Program-made: the position numbers and the translations under genes
Part shown: piece after piece, positions 17,611-26,379 of the stretch
How the letters are laid out: each line of letters starts with the position of its first letter
Position numbering within the stretch: the stretch's first letter is position 1
Notes under the pieces: model-generated
What the model was told of the DNA's origin: nothing
The model's database searches: none
Seen by the model: only the letters and a program-made list of their open reading frames with translations
From: Sphingomonas sanguinis
Lineage (GTDB): Bacteria > Pseudomonadota > Alphaproteobacteria > Sphingomonadales > Sphingomonadaceae
Direction: 5' to 3'
DNA: 64,000 bases
NCBI RefSeq assembly: GCF_019297835.1
Contig: NZ_CP079203.1
Location: 2,904,501-2,968,500 of the forward strand

Positions 17611-18540
17611 TCATCGAATGTTGGAGGCGCTCCGGGACCAATTGGAGCCGCTGCGGAGAAACTCGCCCCGGGGACGGAAGGCAGCTGCGACGTCGTTCGA
17701 AGCCTGCAGGCGCCACATCAGCCATGCCGTGGAGTATCCCAGGTATGGGTACATGCCCTGTACACAGCCCAGGCGGGCGCAGTCCGGGCGATCGCCGTTC
17801 TGAATGTCTGCATGGACCGCGTACCGCAGCAGCGCGAACGCCTTCTCCGCGGTATCCGGTACTGGATCGTACCAGTCCGAAGTGCCGCTGTCCGGCGTGC
17901 TGGTCCATTGGAATATCGACGCGGTCACGTTCGACTTGCGATATGACGACGGCGTGACCTTGCAGCACAGGGCGGAGAAGAACCAAGGCGACGTGTGGAA
18001 CGCGACATATGTCTTGAACACGGGGCTCAGCCGAGCGTGCAGGCTGGTAACGGCCGCCCCGCCCTGCGAGTGACCGACAGCTCCGACATTCGCAGCGTCC
18101 ACCTTTCCGTAGAACGGGCTCGAGGACGTCTCGCCGAGCTTCAGCACATATTTGGCGGCATCTTCGGTCGTGGCACCATTCCCGGTACTCGTGTCCTGGC
18201 TCGCCACGACGATGAACCCCCAGGACGCGAGATGCTTGAGATAATATGCGTAGTTCTCCGGCTTCTGACCAGTTCCGTTGGCCCAGCTCACGACGGGGTG
18301 CCTGTATCCACGCCTGCCGCCCTTCGCAGCGTCCGTTCCCAGCTGCGTGGGGTACCAGATATCGCAGAGCTTGTTCTTGCGGTCACAGGCGTCGCGGGTT
18401 GTCATCCGGGTCACCGACCACGGGCCAAGGACCTGATACCTCGCCTCTACCGGCCCCTTCGTTTCGTAACTCGACACTCGCGCTTGTACGGGTAGTGCGT
18501 AAGCCGCCGCTACCAGGGCACTGATTAGAACTTTGTTCAT
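17611..18540 (-). CDS. Exported alpha/beta-hydrolase (chlorophyllase/PET-hydrolase-like)
   Basis: 309 residues with a signal peptide (NKVLISALVAAAYALPVQA). The nucleophile elbow is GHSQGG (about residue 170) and an oxyanion-type segment VVSWANGTGQ precedes it. The layout resembles secreted dienelactone-hydrolase/cutinase-like esterases annotated as chlorophyllase or poly-ester hydrolase family. Several cysteine pairs (CDRKNKLC, CC, CARLGC) could form disulfides, fitting a periplasmic or secreted enzyme. The substrate is unknown. First of three exported serine hydrolases in this 4-kb stretch. The start is ATG 18540 with AAGGA upstream. Confidence 0.75.
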   Translation of the reverse strand: MNKVLISALVAAAYALPVQARVSSYETKGPVEARYQVLGPWSVTRMTTRDACDRKNKLCDIWYPTQLGTDAAKGGRRGYRHPVVSWANGTGQKPENYAYYLKHLASWGFIVVASQDTSTGNGATTEDAAKYVLKLGETSSSPFYGKVDAANVGAVGHSQGGAAVTSLHARLSPVFKTYVAFHTSPWFFSALCCKVTPSSYRKSNVTASIFQWTSTPDSGTSDWYDPVPDTAEKAFALLRYAVHADIQNGDRPDCARLGCVQGMYPYLGYSTAWLMWRLQASNDVAAAFRPRGEFLRSGSNWSRSASNIR

Positions 18541-18589
18541 CAAAATAAATCCTTGCCGAACTTTGAAGCGCTACAATTCAAACCTGGTG

Positions 18590-19510
18590 TTATTTGTTAC
18601 GCTCGAGGAAGCCCTGCATCTTCAGCCACGCGGTGAATTCAGGTATCAGCATGGCATTCGTGGTTCCGGGCCTTCCCGTGCCGAAACCGTGTCCGCCGCC
18701 CTGATAGACGTGGAGTTCGACCGGTCGCTTGGCCTGCCGCCAGGATTGAACGATGTCGAAGTTCTGCTTTCCGAACAGGAAGTCGTCCATTGCCAGAGCC
18801 GCGAAGAGCGGCGGCGCATTCGGCGGCACCTTTGCGGCGTCCATCGGGCCATAGACATAACCGATGAAAGCAGGCGGCGTCGGAGCATCCTCATTCCTCT
18901 TGCCGGCGTCGAGGATCGGTGAGATCGCGGCTATGGCGCCAGCGGAGAAACCGATCATCCCGACGCGTTCGGGGTCGATCTTCCATTCCTTCGAGTGGCT
19001 GCGAACGAGCTTGAGCGCTTCCACGCCGTCCTTGATGGCGTTCGTCGGATCAAGGGAGGACCGGGATCCGTCGCCACCAGTTCCGGTCAGCGCCATCAGG
19101 AGGCCAGCGGTATAGGCCAGCTTGCTACGAGGCGTCGGGTTCACTCGATACTTCAGTACGAATGCCGTGATGCCCTGATCCGCCAGTTTCCTGGCGACCT
19201 GCCGGCCTTCACTGTCGATGGACAACGACATGAAGGCTCCTCCGGGTGCGACGATGACGGCTGCACCATTCGCTGTTCCGGGCCTCGGCAGCACCGGCGT
19301 CAGCGTCGGATACGTCACATTGCGCACGCCCCCGTCCGAGCCGGTCGACATTTCGTCTCCGACCTTGCCTGGATTCGCAGAGCCGTAGAGCGGAATGGCC
19401 CCGGCGCCCAAGGATGAGCTGCTCGGCGGATCCGCAGGCGCCGACTGGGCGCAAGAGGTGCTCAAAGACGCTCCCGCCATGACCATGGCCATAATCCATG
19501 ACCTCTTCAT
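18590..19510 (-). CDS. Exported alpha/beta-hydrolase, esterase/lipase type
   Basis: 306 residues from the ATG at 19510, chosen because GGAG lies 6 bases upstream; an in-frame ATG at 19531 would add seven residues. A signal peptide (possibly a lipoprotein signal, with a weak STSC box) is followed by the oxyanion motif APGGAFMSLS, the nucleophile elbow GFSAGA, and the catalytic His in GGGHGFG. These fit the BD-FAE / acetyl-xylan-esterase-like branch of the hormone-sensitive-lipase superfamily, often active on acetylated sugars. Adjacent to another exported hydrolase, 49 bp downstream. Confidence 0.78.
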   Translation of the reverse strand: MKRSWIMAMVMAGASLSTSCAQSAPADPPSSSSLGAGAIPLYGSANPGKVGDEMSTGSDGGVRNVTYPTLTPVLPRPGTANGAAVIVAPGGAFMSLSIDSEGRQVARKLADQGITAFVLKYRVNPTPRSKLAYTAGLLMALTGTGGDGSRSSLDPTNAIKDGVEALKLVRSHSKEWKIDPERVGMIGFSAGAIAAISPILDAGKRNEDAPTPPAFIGYVYGPMDAAKVPPNAPPLFAALAMDDFLFGKQNFDIVQSWRQAKRPVELHVYQGGGHGFGTGRPGTTNAMLIPEFTAWLKMQGFLERNK

Positions 19511-19624
19511 GCTCATCTCCGAATTGGTCACATGCTTGAAAGCGGACAGCCTATGTAGCCGGACCGATCATGCTCTTCGTCGGAAGGGCAGTGTCATTCT
19601 CGACCGACGGAAGGCCTAGAAGCA

Positions 19625-19861
19625 TCATTCCGGACGATCACCTCTGTCCGGCGCGTCCCGGTCTTGTCGATCGCCGCGATTGTGGCTGGTGCCGCTGCCA
19701 TCCTGAGACCGGCCGCGGTCACGCCAACGATCGCCATGTCGCTCGCCTCTATCATGCCGACGCGGGTGGTCGCTCCACCGCCCTGGCCGATCGTCTACGC
19801 ACCCCGATAGCAGCAGGGTACCAAGCGCGACCATGGCGCCCGTGATGAACAACTTACGCAT
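19625..19861 (-). CDS. Small charged lipoprotein
   Basis: 78 residues. The lipoprotein signal MRKLFITGAMVALGTLLLSGC carries a clear LSGC lipobox. The mature part is nearly all Arg, Asp, Gly and His in an alternating pattern and is probably disordered, anchored to a membrane by the lipid. No family recognised. Minus strand, in the same direction as the surrounding hydrolase genes but about 60-120 bp away from each. Confidence 0.6.
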   Translation of the reverse strand: MRKLFITGAMVALGTLLLSGCVDDRPGRWSDHPRRHDRGERHGDRWRDRGRSQDGSGTSHNRGDRQDRDAPDRGDRPE

Positions 19862-19923
19862 ATGACTTCGTCCTTGCACTTATCTAAAATGAAAGCCGCC
19901 TTTTCCGCAGGCGGATGTCGGAC

Positions 19924-20922
19924 TCACCGAAGCTGCCCGTCCCAGGAGGGGCCTGTGATGTCGCTGCCGCCCTGCCGGAGATGGTCGAGCACGCCTCCAC
20001 GCTCCGTCAGGACACGGATCGGGATCACGGCGAGAATCGTGCCGGACGTCCGCGCCGCCTCATCGATGGCGACGGACCACTGTCGACGGAGCTCCACGCC
20101 GAGCTCATCCGAACTCCAGGGCCAGCATCGCCCGATCGCGATCTCGATGGGATTGGCGGACAGCGCCGGGATATCGGACCGCGTCCAAGCCCGCCCACGT
20201 TCCTCAACGCTTTCAGGCCCCGTGTCAGCCGCATCGACCGCGGCACGCAGACAGCGGATATGCGACTCGGGTGGTGCCTGCAGCAGATCGTCGATGACGC
20301 TGCGGAACCGCATCGTGTCAACCGGCCGGGCCGGTATCCTTGCCTGCTTGACGACTTTGCGGACAACCTCGGTGGCATTGAACGTGACGTCATGGCCGAA
20401 CCCCAGTTGCTGGGTGAGGATGTCACGCGCCGTCACGAGGAAGTTCTGCCTCGAATAATCGACATCGTACCTGTCCTCCAGCAGATGAAGCCGACGTGCC
20501 AGGCGCGGATCGAGATAGTCGTCCGCCACCCTGTCGTCGGGTAGCTTCATGACCTTTCCTCCTTTGAGGATAAGCCGAAGCACATCTCCCACCGATGGTT
20601 TGCTGGAGACGCCGAGGATCACCCGATCGGCACGTCTGGTCGCTTCCTCGAGGCGTGCCGGCCGCCACGGGGTGGATTTGGGGACGTCGTTGATCTCACC
20701 CACCATGAGAATGGTGCCATTCCCGGTGGTGACTTCCCAGATCGGAACCCCGGAACGGCGGGCGACCACGACGATGTCGTTCGATGTGTCTTCGACATTC
20801 CTGTCAGTGGCAGGTCGTTCCGTAGCTGGCGGACGTTGTCTGGTCTGGGCTCCCACTACACTTCCACCCATGGCTGCGATCGCTGCCAGGCAGCACAATC
20901 CCGACCTCAAGACTGCAGTCAC
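19924..20922 (-). CDS. Exported TraB/GumN-like protein
   Basis: 332 residues from a GTG at 20922, chosen because a GAGGGG ribosome site lies 7 bases upstream and a signal peptide (LRSGLCCLAAIAAMGGSVVGA) follows at once. The segment PIWEVTTGNGTILMVGEINDVPKSTPW matches the start of TraB/GumN (PF01963) domains, where a GTxH motif usually occurs; here the His is replaced, so metal-dependent activity is doubtful. C-terminal helical region with ESVEERGRAW and ERGGVLDHLRQ fits the family's end. The function of the family in bacteria is poorly known. Confidence is moderate. Confidence 0.5.
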   Translation of the reverse strand: MTAVLRSGLCCLAAIAAMGGSVVGAQTRQRPPATERPATDRNVEDTSNDIVVVARRSGVPIWEVTTGNGTILMVGEINDVPKSTPWRPARLEEATRRADRVILGVSSKPSVGDVLRLILKGGKVMKLPDDRVADDYLDPRLARRLHLLEDRYDVDYSRQNFLVTARDILTQQLGFGHDVTFNATEVVRKVVKQARIPARPVDTMRFRSVIDDLLQAPPESHIRCLRAAVDAADTGPESVEERGRAWTRSDIPALSANPIEIAIGRCWPWSSDELGVELRRQWSVAIDEAARTSGTILAVIPIRVLTERGGVLDHLRQGGSDITGPSWDGQLR

Positions 20923-20980
20923 GATCGTCCCCTCGGTAATCTCGTCGATTCGCGCTGTCGGTTTGGCGGAGTGCACGGCG

Positions 20981-21958
20981 TCAGCCGCCCTTCAGAGCTT
21001 TGAAGAAGGATTCGATGTTCTTCGGCGTTTTGGATCGCTCGACGGTGTGTATCGAAAGCTCTTGCCGCTCTCTGACGAGCTTTTGGAGGAAGGACTGCAT
21101 CTCGAGCTTCTGATCGAGCAGCGGGGTGCCCGCGATCACATGATCCCCCTCAGGGTAGTCCACGAACCACTTGGAATGCTCGGCGTCCGGGAACTTCTTG
21201 AAGTACGCCACCGGACCATAGCCGGCAAACGGCGCCTGGACCTCGTCATAGGTGACGAGCTGATCCTTGGATCCATGGAAGAACATGATCGGAGCAGGCT
21301 TGTTCTTGAAGGTCAGAGGAGTTCCCGGCTTCAACCAGAACGCTCCGGCCATCGAGATCACGCCAGCGTAACGAAAATTGGCCGGCAGACGTGACTGCGC
21401 CAAGCGTGTCTCGTTCGCGACGTTGTACTCGGCCACCAGCGAGTTGGTCGCTCCGGCACTCCCTCCGAGAAGGACGATCTGCGCCGGGTCGATGTCCCAT
21501 TCGGCTGCATGCTTCAGAGCGAAGGCGGTCGCGTCGAAAAGATCCTCCACGCTCCATTCGATGGAGCGCAACAAGACGTCGGGCCAATTCGCAGACGTGA
21601 CTTCCTTTCGATCCTTGGCGATCTTGACGCCAAGGCGGTAGTCGATGGCAAGGATCGTATACCCCAGCGACGCGAAGTACTTGTAGCCGGACACGATGCC
21701 GGCGTCGGTTCGTGATCCGCTTTCCCAGCCACCACCGTACATGAAGATGATGACCGGCCGTTTGCCCTTCACCTTGACCGACCTGTCTACGACCCGGTCG
21801 AGCTTCAGCTCCTGGCCGGATCTCGAGGCGTAGGTGAAGGTCGTCGTGACATAATCCGGGCGGACGCTGCTCTCGACGAACGAAGAGGGCTGCTGACCAT
21901 TGGCGCAGGCGGACGCCGCGAGCGCCAAGGTGGCAGCGAGAAGTTTCAGGCTGTTCAT
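20981..21958 (-). CDS. Exported alpha/beta-hydrolase, carboxylesterase-like
   Basis: 325 residues with a signal peptide or weak lipobox (AASAC). The core has the oxyanion segment FMYGGGWESGS, the nucleophile elbow GGSAGA, an Asp in HGSKDQLVTYDE, and the catalytic His in EGDHV. This is the complete Ser-Asp-His set of BD-FAE-type esterases. It is 58 bp upstream of the TraB-like gene on the same strand, and is the third exported serine hydrolase in the stretch. The substrate is unknown; cell-envelope or plant-polymer esters are possible. Confidence 0.78.
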   Translation of the reverse strand: MNSLKLLAATLALAASACANGQQPSSFVESSVRPDYVTTTFTYASRSGQELKLDRVVDRSVKVKGKRPVIIFMYGGGWESGSRTDAGIVSGYKYFASLGYTILAIDYRLGVKIAKDRKEVTSANWPDVLLRSIEWSVEDLFDATAFALKHAAEWDIDPAQIVLLGGSAGATNSLVAEYNVANETRLAQSRLPANFRYAGVISMAGAFWLKPGTPLTFKNKPAPIMFFHGSKDQLVTYDEVQAPFAGYGPVAYFKKFPDAEHSKWFVDYPEGDHVIAGTPLLDQKLEMQSFLQKLVRERQELSIHTVERSKTPKNIESFFKALKGG

Positions 21959-22055
21959 GATGACCCCGAAGGTGCTCGAGCACGAGCGTCAGCGCGCCGC
22001 TCGGAAGGAAGATGACGGTCAGTCAGGTGCCTCGTCGGCCCCAGCCCGTCGACAT

Positions 22056-22090
22056 GGATCCGGTTTCGGCATTCCGCCGGAACCGGATCC
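22056..22090 (-). terminator. 14-bp hairpin after the RcnB-like gene
   Basis: GGATCCGGTTTCGG pairs with its complement (one G-U pair) around a 7-base loop. It lies 7 bp past the stop of the minus-strand gene ending at 22097 and before the next minus-strand gene. There is no T-run; terminator by position. Confidence 0.6.
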
Positions 22091-22096
22091 GTTCAT

Positions 22097-22477
22097 TCAC
22101 CGCACGGCGTTGGCGATCACGGCTGCTACGATGCCTGTCGCGATGCCGACCAGTACGGCATCGTTGCCGGACCGAACGTAGCGATAGCCGCGCGGGGGCG
22201 GCCGGAGACCACGATACCGTCGATAGTCGATGGGGGCGTAATGTCGGGCGTAGCGCTGATCGAAGCGTTCTCCCCGGCGCCATTGGCGGTAACGTTGCAC
22301 CTGCTCGATGTGGCGCTGCCGCAGATCACCTCGACCGGGTGACCAGCCCCGCGCCTGTTCGACGTGTCGCTGCCGCATGCCATCGCGATCGCGAGGCCAA
22401 TGCTGTTGAGCCTCGGCCGCGAGGGGCGCGAGGAGAATGGAAGATGCCAGAACGGCACGCAGGGAGTTGCGCAACAT
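22097..22477 (-). CDS. RcnB-family periplasmic protein
   Basis: 126 residues with a signal peptide (AVLASSILLAPLAAEAQ). The mature part has an Arg/His/Gln-rich helical stretch. It is followed by the RcnB domain (PF11776) pattern: WRRGERFDQRY, a YAPIDYRRYRGLRPPPRGYRYVR segment, then GNDAVLVGIATGIVAAVI at the end. RcnB of E. coli is a periplasmic protein in nickel/cobalt homeostasis, but the many sphingomonad paralogues have no proven role. It is 18 bp downstream of the beta-barrel protein gene and likely shares its transcript. Confidence 0.8.
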   Translation of the reverse strand: MLRNSLRAVLASSILLAPLAAEAQQHWPRDRDGMRQRHVEQARGWSPGRGDLRQRHIEQVQRYRQWRRGERFDQRYARHYAPIDYRRYRGLRPPPRGYRYVRSGNDAVLVGIATGIVAAVIANAVR

Positions 22478-22495
22478 CGAGTCCGTCCTTTCCGA

Positions 22496-23158
22496 TCAGA
22501 ACCGGACGCCGACGCCGGCGACGATCTGGTGCCGGTCGGTGTCCACGTCGAAGCGATCGGTCGAGCCACCATCGACGAACCGGTAGTCGGCCTGCTCGTA
22601 GTTGGAGTAGCGATACTCGAGCTTCGCATAGGTGTTGGTGCCGATGGACTGCTGGAGCCCGGCACCGATGCGCCAGCCATTCAGACGGAAGCGTTCACGA
22701 TCCGAGACCGATCCATTGCCCAGAACCGTATCGAGATGGGCGTTGGTGTAGCCGCCCTTGACATAGGCGAGGGTGGACGGCGCAACGGCGAAACCCGCAC
22801 GCCCACCGACATACAGATCGCGGCCGGCCTTGACCTCGCCGTAGCCGAACAGGTTCGGATCGCGGCGATCGGCCTTCGCCTTGCCGGTGGAGTCGGTCCA
22901 CTCGCCTTCGACTCCGAGGACGACGCCTCCCAGCGGCAGGTCGTAGCCGACCTCAACGCCGTACAGGAAGCCCTCCGCGCTCTGATCGTCGCCGTCGATT
23001 CCAGAGCGCTCGGTGCTGCCCGACCGAAGGATGTCGAGCCCGCCGATCGCGCCGACGCGCAAGCCGCCCTGAGCGGCATCCTGTGCCGCTGCGGGGCTGG
23101 CGATGGCCATTACGGGCAGCAGGGCGACGAGGACGGACGGGATGATACGCATACGCAT
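22496..23158 (-). CDS. Small outer-membrane beta-barrel protein
   Basis: 220 residues from the ATG at 23158, which has an AAGGAA site. Signal peptide (IIPSVLVALLPVMAIASPAAAQ), then alternating hydrophobic/polar strands with GY/GV/GG turns and a terminal VAGVGVRF ending in Phe, as in 8-stranded OmpA/Opa-type (OMP_b-brl) porin-like proteins. Probable outer-membrane protein of unknown role. The open frame extends upstream to 23389, but that part has no signal or start context. Confidence 0.82.
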   Translation of the reverse strand: MRMRIIPSVLVALLPVMAIASPAAAQDAAQGGLRVGAIGGLDILRSGSTERSGIDGDDQSAEGFLYGVEVGYDLPLGGVVLGVEGEWTDSTGKAKADRRDPNLFGYGEVKAGRDLYVGGRAGFAVAPSTLAYVKGGYTNAHLDTVLGNGSVSDRERFRLNGWRIGAGLQQSIGTNTYAKLEYRYSNYEQADYRFVDGGSTDRFDVDTDRHQIVAGVGVRF

Positions 23159-23210
23159 TGATGTTTCCTTGGAGTATTGGTCGAAAGTTGGAGAGAAGCC
23201 GGATCGCGCC

Positions 23211-23513
23211 TCAGCGGCCACGATCGTCGAGGAAGCGTTCGCGGCCGCGATCGTCGACCCAGTAACGGCGCCCGTCGCGATGACGGTACATGTCGCGTCG
23301 GCGGCCATCCTTGGTGATGACGCCGATCGCCGCGCCACCTGCCGCGCCCGCTGCGGCCCCGGTGAGGGCGTCGCCGCCCGTTGCCGCACTGAGCACGGCG
23401 CCCGCTGCGGCGCCGATGAGGGCGCCCCGTGCTGCCGCCCGACGCTCCTGATGATCGGCTGCGCAGCCGCTGAGCATGACTGCGGGTATGAGACCTGCTA
23501 GAAGAAGACGCAT
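23211..23513 (-). CDS. Glycine-zipper lipoprotein
   Basis: 100 residues from the ATG at 23513. The lipoprotein signal MRLLLAGLIPAVMLSGC is followed by two glycine-zipper repeats (ALIGAAAGAVLSAATGG and AAAGAAGGAAIGVI) and a short basic/aromatic tail (MYRHRDGRRYWVDDRGR). Glycine zippers insert in or span membranes as tightly packed helices. The gene diverges from the two-component regulator gene; the gap between them carries two direct-repeat sites. Confidence 0.75.
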   Translation of the reverse strand: MRLLLAGLIPAVMLSGCAADHQERRAAARGALIGAAAGAVLSAATGGDALTGAAAGAAGGAAIGVITKDGRRRDMYRHRDGRRYWVDDRGRERFLDDRGR

Positions 23514-23596
23514 GACGAACCTCGTGATCTGAGAGGCCCACCTCGCCGGTCTTGCCGACCTGCGAACTGGGCTGGTCTGATCGTCTTCCGTCGCCG

Positions 23597-23614
23597 ACAT
23601 TACGCGAACATTGC
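23597..23614 (+). promoter_or_regulatory. Direct-repeat site A, candidate OmpR-type regulator box
   Basis: ACATTAC-GCGA-ACATTGC: two 7-base half-sites with an 11-bp period, in the 372-bp gap between the divergent glycine-zipper and response-regulator genes. One-turn direct repeats are the usual target of OmpR/PhoB-type regulators such as the one encoded at 23886. A second site lies at 23673 in opposite orientation. Confidence 0.6.
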
Positions 23615-23672
23615 GTCAGAGGCGTCCGATGATTTTGCTCTTTCCAGGCTCGAGGTTGGCGGGGGACCGGAT

Positions 23673-23690
23673 GTAATGTTCGGGCAATGT
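23673..23690 (-). promoter_or_regulatory. Direct-repeat site B, inverted copy of site A
   Basis: On the minus strand this reads ACATTGC-CCGA-ACATTAC, the same half-sites, same 4-bp gap and 11-bp period as site A, 76 bp away and facing the other way. Together they would suit control of both divergent genes by the adjacent response regulator. The rest of the gap holds no other clear signal. Confidence 0.6.
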
Positions 23691-23885
23691 ACGCCCTCAA
23701 GGATGAAGGCATGCGACCGGCGTTCGGTCACAAAGGGGACGCCAGATACGGCGCGTCGGGAACCAGATGTTCGAGAAGAATGGAGAGGCTGACATGGCCA
23801 TTGCGCCGTTCGAAGCGCGACCGGAGCGCATCGAGGTGATGAGCGTCGAAAGTGCGATGCTTCCGACGACTGCCGAGCACCAGTC

Positions 23886-24560
23886 GTGAGGATATTGCTG
23901 GTGGAGGACGAGCCCGACATGGCGTCGGCATTGATCTCCATCCTCTCGCCCTGCGGCTTCATCGTGGATCATGTGGGCGATCTGGGTCTTGCGCGCGAGG
24001 CGATCGAAGGCGGGCTGCACGAAGTGATCCTGCTCGATCGCCAGCTCCCCGACGGCGATGGCATCAGTCTGCTGTCGGAAATGCGTCATGCCGGGAACAC
24101 GACTCCCGTCATCATCCTGACGGCGCACAACGACCCGCCTTCCCGCGTGAAGGGGCTGGACGTCGGCGCCGACGATTACGTCGGCAAGCCGTTCGTCCTG
24201 GCCGAACTCGTGGCGCGCGTACGAGCGGCCGGTCGCAGATCCTCGGCCTATGTGAGTCAGACGTTGAGCGAGGGAAACGTCACCCTGGACCTTCTGAGCT
24301 CCGACCTCCTCGTCGATGGGCGGATCGTCGCTGCCCCTCGGCGTGAGATCCTCATCCTGAAGATGCTTCTGCGCCGCCCTGGCCGCACCGTGCTCCGCCG
24401 CAATCTCGAAGAGGCGGTCTACGGCTATGACGACGAGATCCAGTCCAACGCTCTCGACAGCCACGTCTCCCGCCTACGTCGGCGTCTCACCGAGAACGCG
24501 GCCGACGTCACCATCCATAGCATCCGGGGACTCGGCTATCTGCTGAAGGCGGATCGCTGA
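23886..24560 (+). CDS. OmpR-family response regulator
   Basis: 224 residues. The receiver domain (1-115) has the acidic pair in VEDEPD, the phospho-acceptor Asp51 in LLDRQLPDGDG, and the Lys in VGKPFVLAEL. The C-terminal winged helix (about 130-222) ends with the conserved NALDSHVSRLRRRL and IRGLGYLL motifs, as in QseB/TctD/PmrA regulators. The start is a GTG without a strong ribosome site. The gene overlaps the sensor kinase start by one base (TGATG), so both are co-expressed. Probable targets include its own promoter, through the direct-repeat sites upstream. Confidence 0.92.
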   Translation: MRILLVEDEPDMASALISILSPCGFIVDHVGDLGLAREAIEGGLHEVILLDRQLPDGDGISLLSEMRHAGNTTPVIILTAHNDPPSRVKGLDVGADDYVGKPFVLAELVARVRAAGRRSSAYVSQTLSEGNVTLDLLSSDLLVDGRIVAAPRREILILKMLLRRPGRTVLRRNLEEAVYGYDDEIQSNALDSHVSRLRRRLTENAADVTIHSIRGLGYLLKADR

Positions 24561-25888
24561 TGCGTCTCTTCGGATCGAGATCGTTGAGCTGGCGCCTCGC
24601 CTCCCGTTTCACGGTGAGCCTCGTCATACTGATGATAGGCCTGAACGTGACGGTGGCAGCGATCATCGCCTGGCGTTTCCCCGACCTCAGCCGGGGTGCC
24701 GATCCCGCGCTTCCCACCATCATCAGGGACTCTCTTCTCCCCACTCGTGACGGGTTGATGCTTCGCCCGACGAGCGCGCTGGCCCAAGCTCGCGAAAGCG
24801 CCCCGCAGTTATGGTTCGAAGCCCGGGACGCGACGGGCCATACCGTGCGCTACGGAGCCGTGCCGCCGGAGATGGAGCCGTTGATAGCACGGCTTCCCAT
24901 TCTCGCAGAACTCGACCTCAAGACGGAGGCAGCGTCCGAGTTGACGACCAAGATCGCCACGGTCGCCATCGACGGCTCGTCCATAAAGGTCATATACGGC
25001 GGCAAGGCCGATCAATCGTCGCTCCTGGCGGGCGTGATCGCCATTCTCGGCATTCTGTTCTTTCCCGCGCTGATCGTGCCGGCCCTGCTCTCCTTCGTCG
25101 CCATTCCACTGCTCGTAAGGCGGGCGTTGGCCGGGTTGAGGCGCACCACCGTGCTCGCGGCGAGTATCAGCGTCGACAGCCTTCCGAACAGGCTGCCCAC
25201 TGACGACATCCCGATCGAGATCGAACCTCTCGTCCATGCGGTGAACACCGCCCTCGACGGCATCGAGGCGACGGTGCGCGGCCGGCAACGCTTCCTGGCG
25301 GACGCCGCGCACGAGCTGCGAACACCGATCGCCATCCTTCAGGCCCGTCTGGAGGGGCTGACGCCATCTCCCGGGAAGAACGACCTGCTTCGCGACGTGG
25401 GGCGCCTGGGAGCGGTAGCCGAGCAGTTGCTCGACATGCAGCGCTTCGCCGTGCGGCAGAACGTGGTCGACGTCGATTTTGTCGCGCTGTGCGAACAGGT
25501 GGTGGCCGATCTGGCTCCAGTAGCGATCGAGGCCGGTTACGATCTCGAATTCGCGACGGTGCCACGATCTGCCGTCATACGAGGAGACGCGACGTCGATC
25601 GAACGGGCCGTCACGAATCTGGTGGTCAACGCCATCCAGCATGGCGGAGGCAGCGGTACGATCTCGGTCTCGATCGTTTCCACATCGATCGTCGAAGTGG
25701 CCGACGAGGGGCCCGGTATCGGCGTCGAAGCGCGTAGGATCTTCGAGCCCTTCTACCGATTGCGACCTTCGAGCACCGGTGCCGGGCTTGGATTGGCGCT
25801 GGTCCGACAGATCGCCCACCTGCATGGCGGGCACGTGCACGTCGTCCCTACGCCACGGGGGGCCTGCCTGCGTCTCGTGCTGGGCTGA
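24560..25888 (+). CDS. Sensor histidine kinase, partner of the OmpR-family regulator
   Basis: 442 residues. Transmembrane helices at about 18-40 and 155-186 enclose a roughly 115-residue periplasmic sensor domain. A HAMP-like linker (RRALAGLRRT) leads to the H-box ADAAHELRTPIAILQ with His251, N-box NLVVNAIQHGG, and G-boxes VADEGPGIG and GAGLGLALVRQIA. The arrangement is that of QseC/PmrB-like kinases. Translationally coupled to the regulator gene. The signal is unknown; nearby envelope-protein genes make an envelope or metal cue plausible. Confidence 0.92.
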   Translation: MRLFGSRSLSWRLASRFTVSLVILMIGLNVTVAAIIAWRFPDLSRGADPALPTIIRDSLLPTRDGLMLRPTSALAQARESAPQLWFEARDATGHTVRYGAVPPEMEPLIARLPILAELDLKTEAASELTTKIATVAIDGSSIKVIYGGKADQSSLLAGVIAILGILFFPALIVPALLSFVAIPLLVRRALAGLRRTTVLAASISVDSLPNRLPTDDIPIEIEPLVHAVNTALDGIEATVRGRQRFLADAAHELRTPIAILQARLEGLTPSPGKNDLLRDVGRLGAVAEQLLDMQRFAVRQNVVDVDFVALCEQVVADLAPVAIEAGYDLEFATVPRSAVIRGDATSIERAVTNLVVNAIQHGGGSGTISVSIVSTSIVEVADEGPGIGVEARRIFEPFYRLRPSSTGAGLGLALVRQIAHLHGGHVHVVPTPRGACLRLVLG

Positions 25889-26031
25889 TCTGCCCCGGAC
25901 GCAGCGTACCGCATCTCCGGCTCGGGCAGGGAGCGCCCCGCAGCGCTGCAGTTCGGAAGGACGCAATCTTGAGGTAACCTTGGAGCAGCATCGTCGCGTC
26001 TGCTGGATGGAAGGGAACCAGGAGTGACACG

Positions 26032-26247
26032 ATGACCGAGATTGTTTCGATAACGGACGAGACCGCTTTTGCCGAATTCTGTGTTGCTCACGTTATCATG
26101 CAGGGCCTGAACGCCGGATTTCACCCTGCACTGCTCTGCATAGAGTCGTTCAAGGTTATCGTTGCAAACCCCGTCTGCTACCCACCGCGGCGGTTTGCCG
26201 AAATCAAGATATTCTCTGGAAATGAAAACGGTGAAGTCAGGTCCTGA
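26032..26247 (+). CDS. Hypothetical 71-residue protein
   Basis: Open frame with an AGGAG ribosome site 8 bases before the ATG. The sequence (VSITDETAFAEFCVAHVIMQGL, HPALLCIESFKVIV) is of balanced composition and does not look like random high-GC translation, so it is likely real. It has no signal peptide, membrane helix or known motif. It stands alone between the two-component system and the MscS gene. Its lower GC than its neighbours may point to transfer. Confidence 0.5.
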   Translation: MTEIVSITDETAFAEFCVAHVIMQGLNAGFHPALLCIESFKVIVANPVCYPPRRFAEIKIFSGNENGEVRS

Positions 26248-26379
26248 TAAAGCCTCCTAGAGGGGCGAGTACGAATGAGATTTTGCAAAGACGCTCTTCG
26301 GATCCGACCTGTCTATGTATGCGCGAGGCGGTAATTGGCCCTGCTCGGTATCGTCCGTAAAAAATTTTGAGGTGCAACG

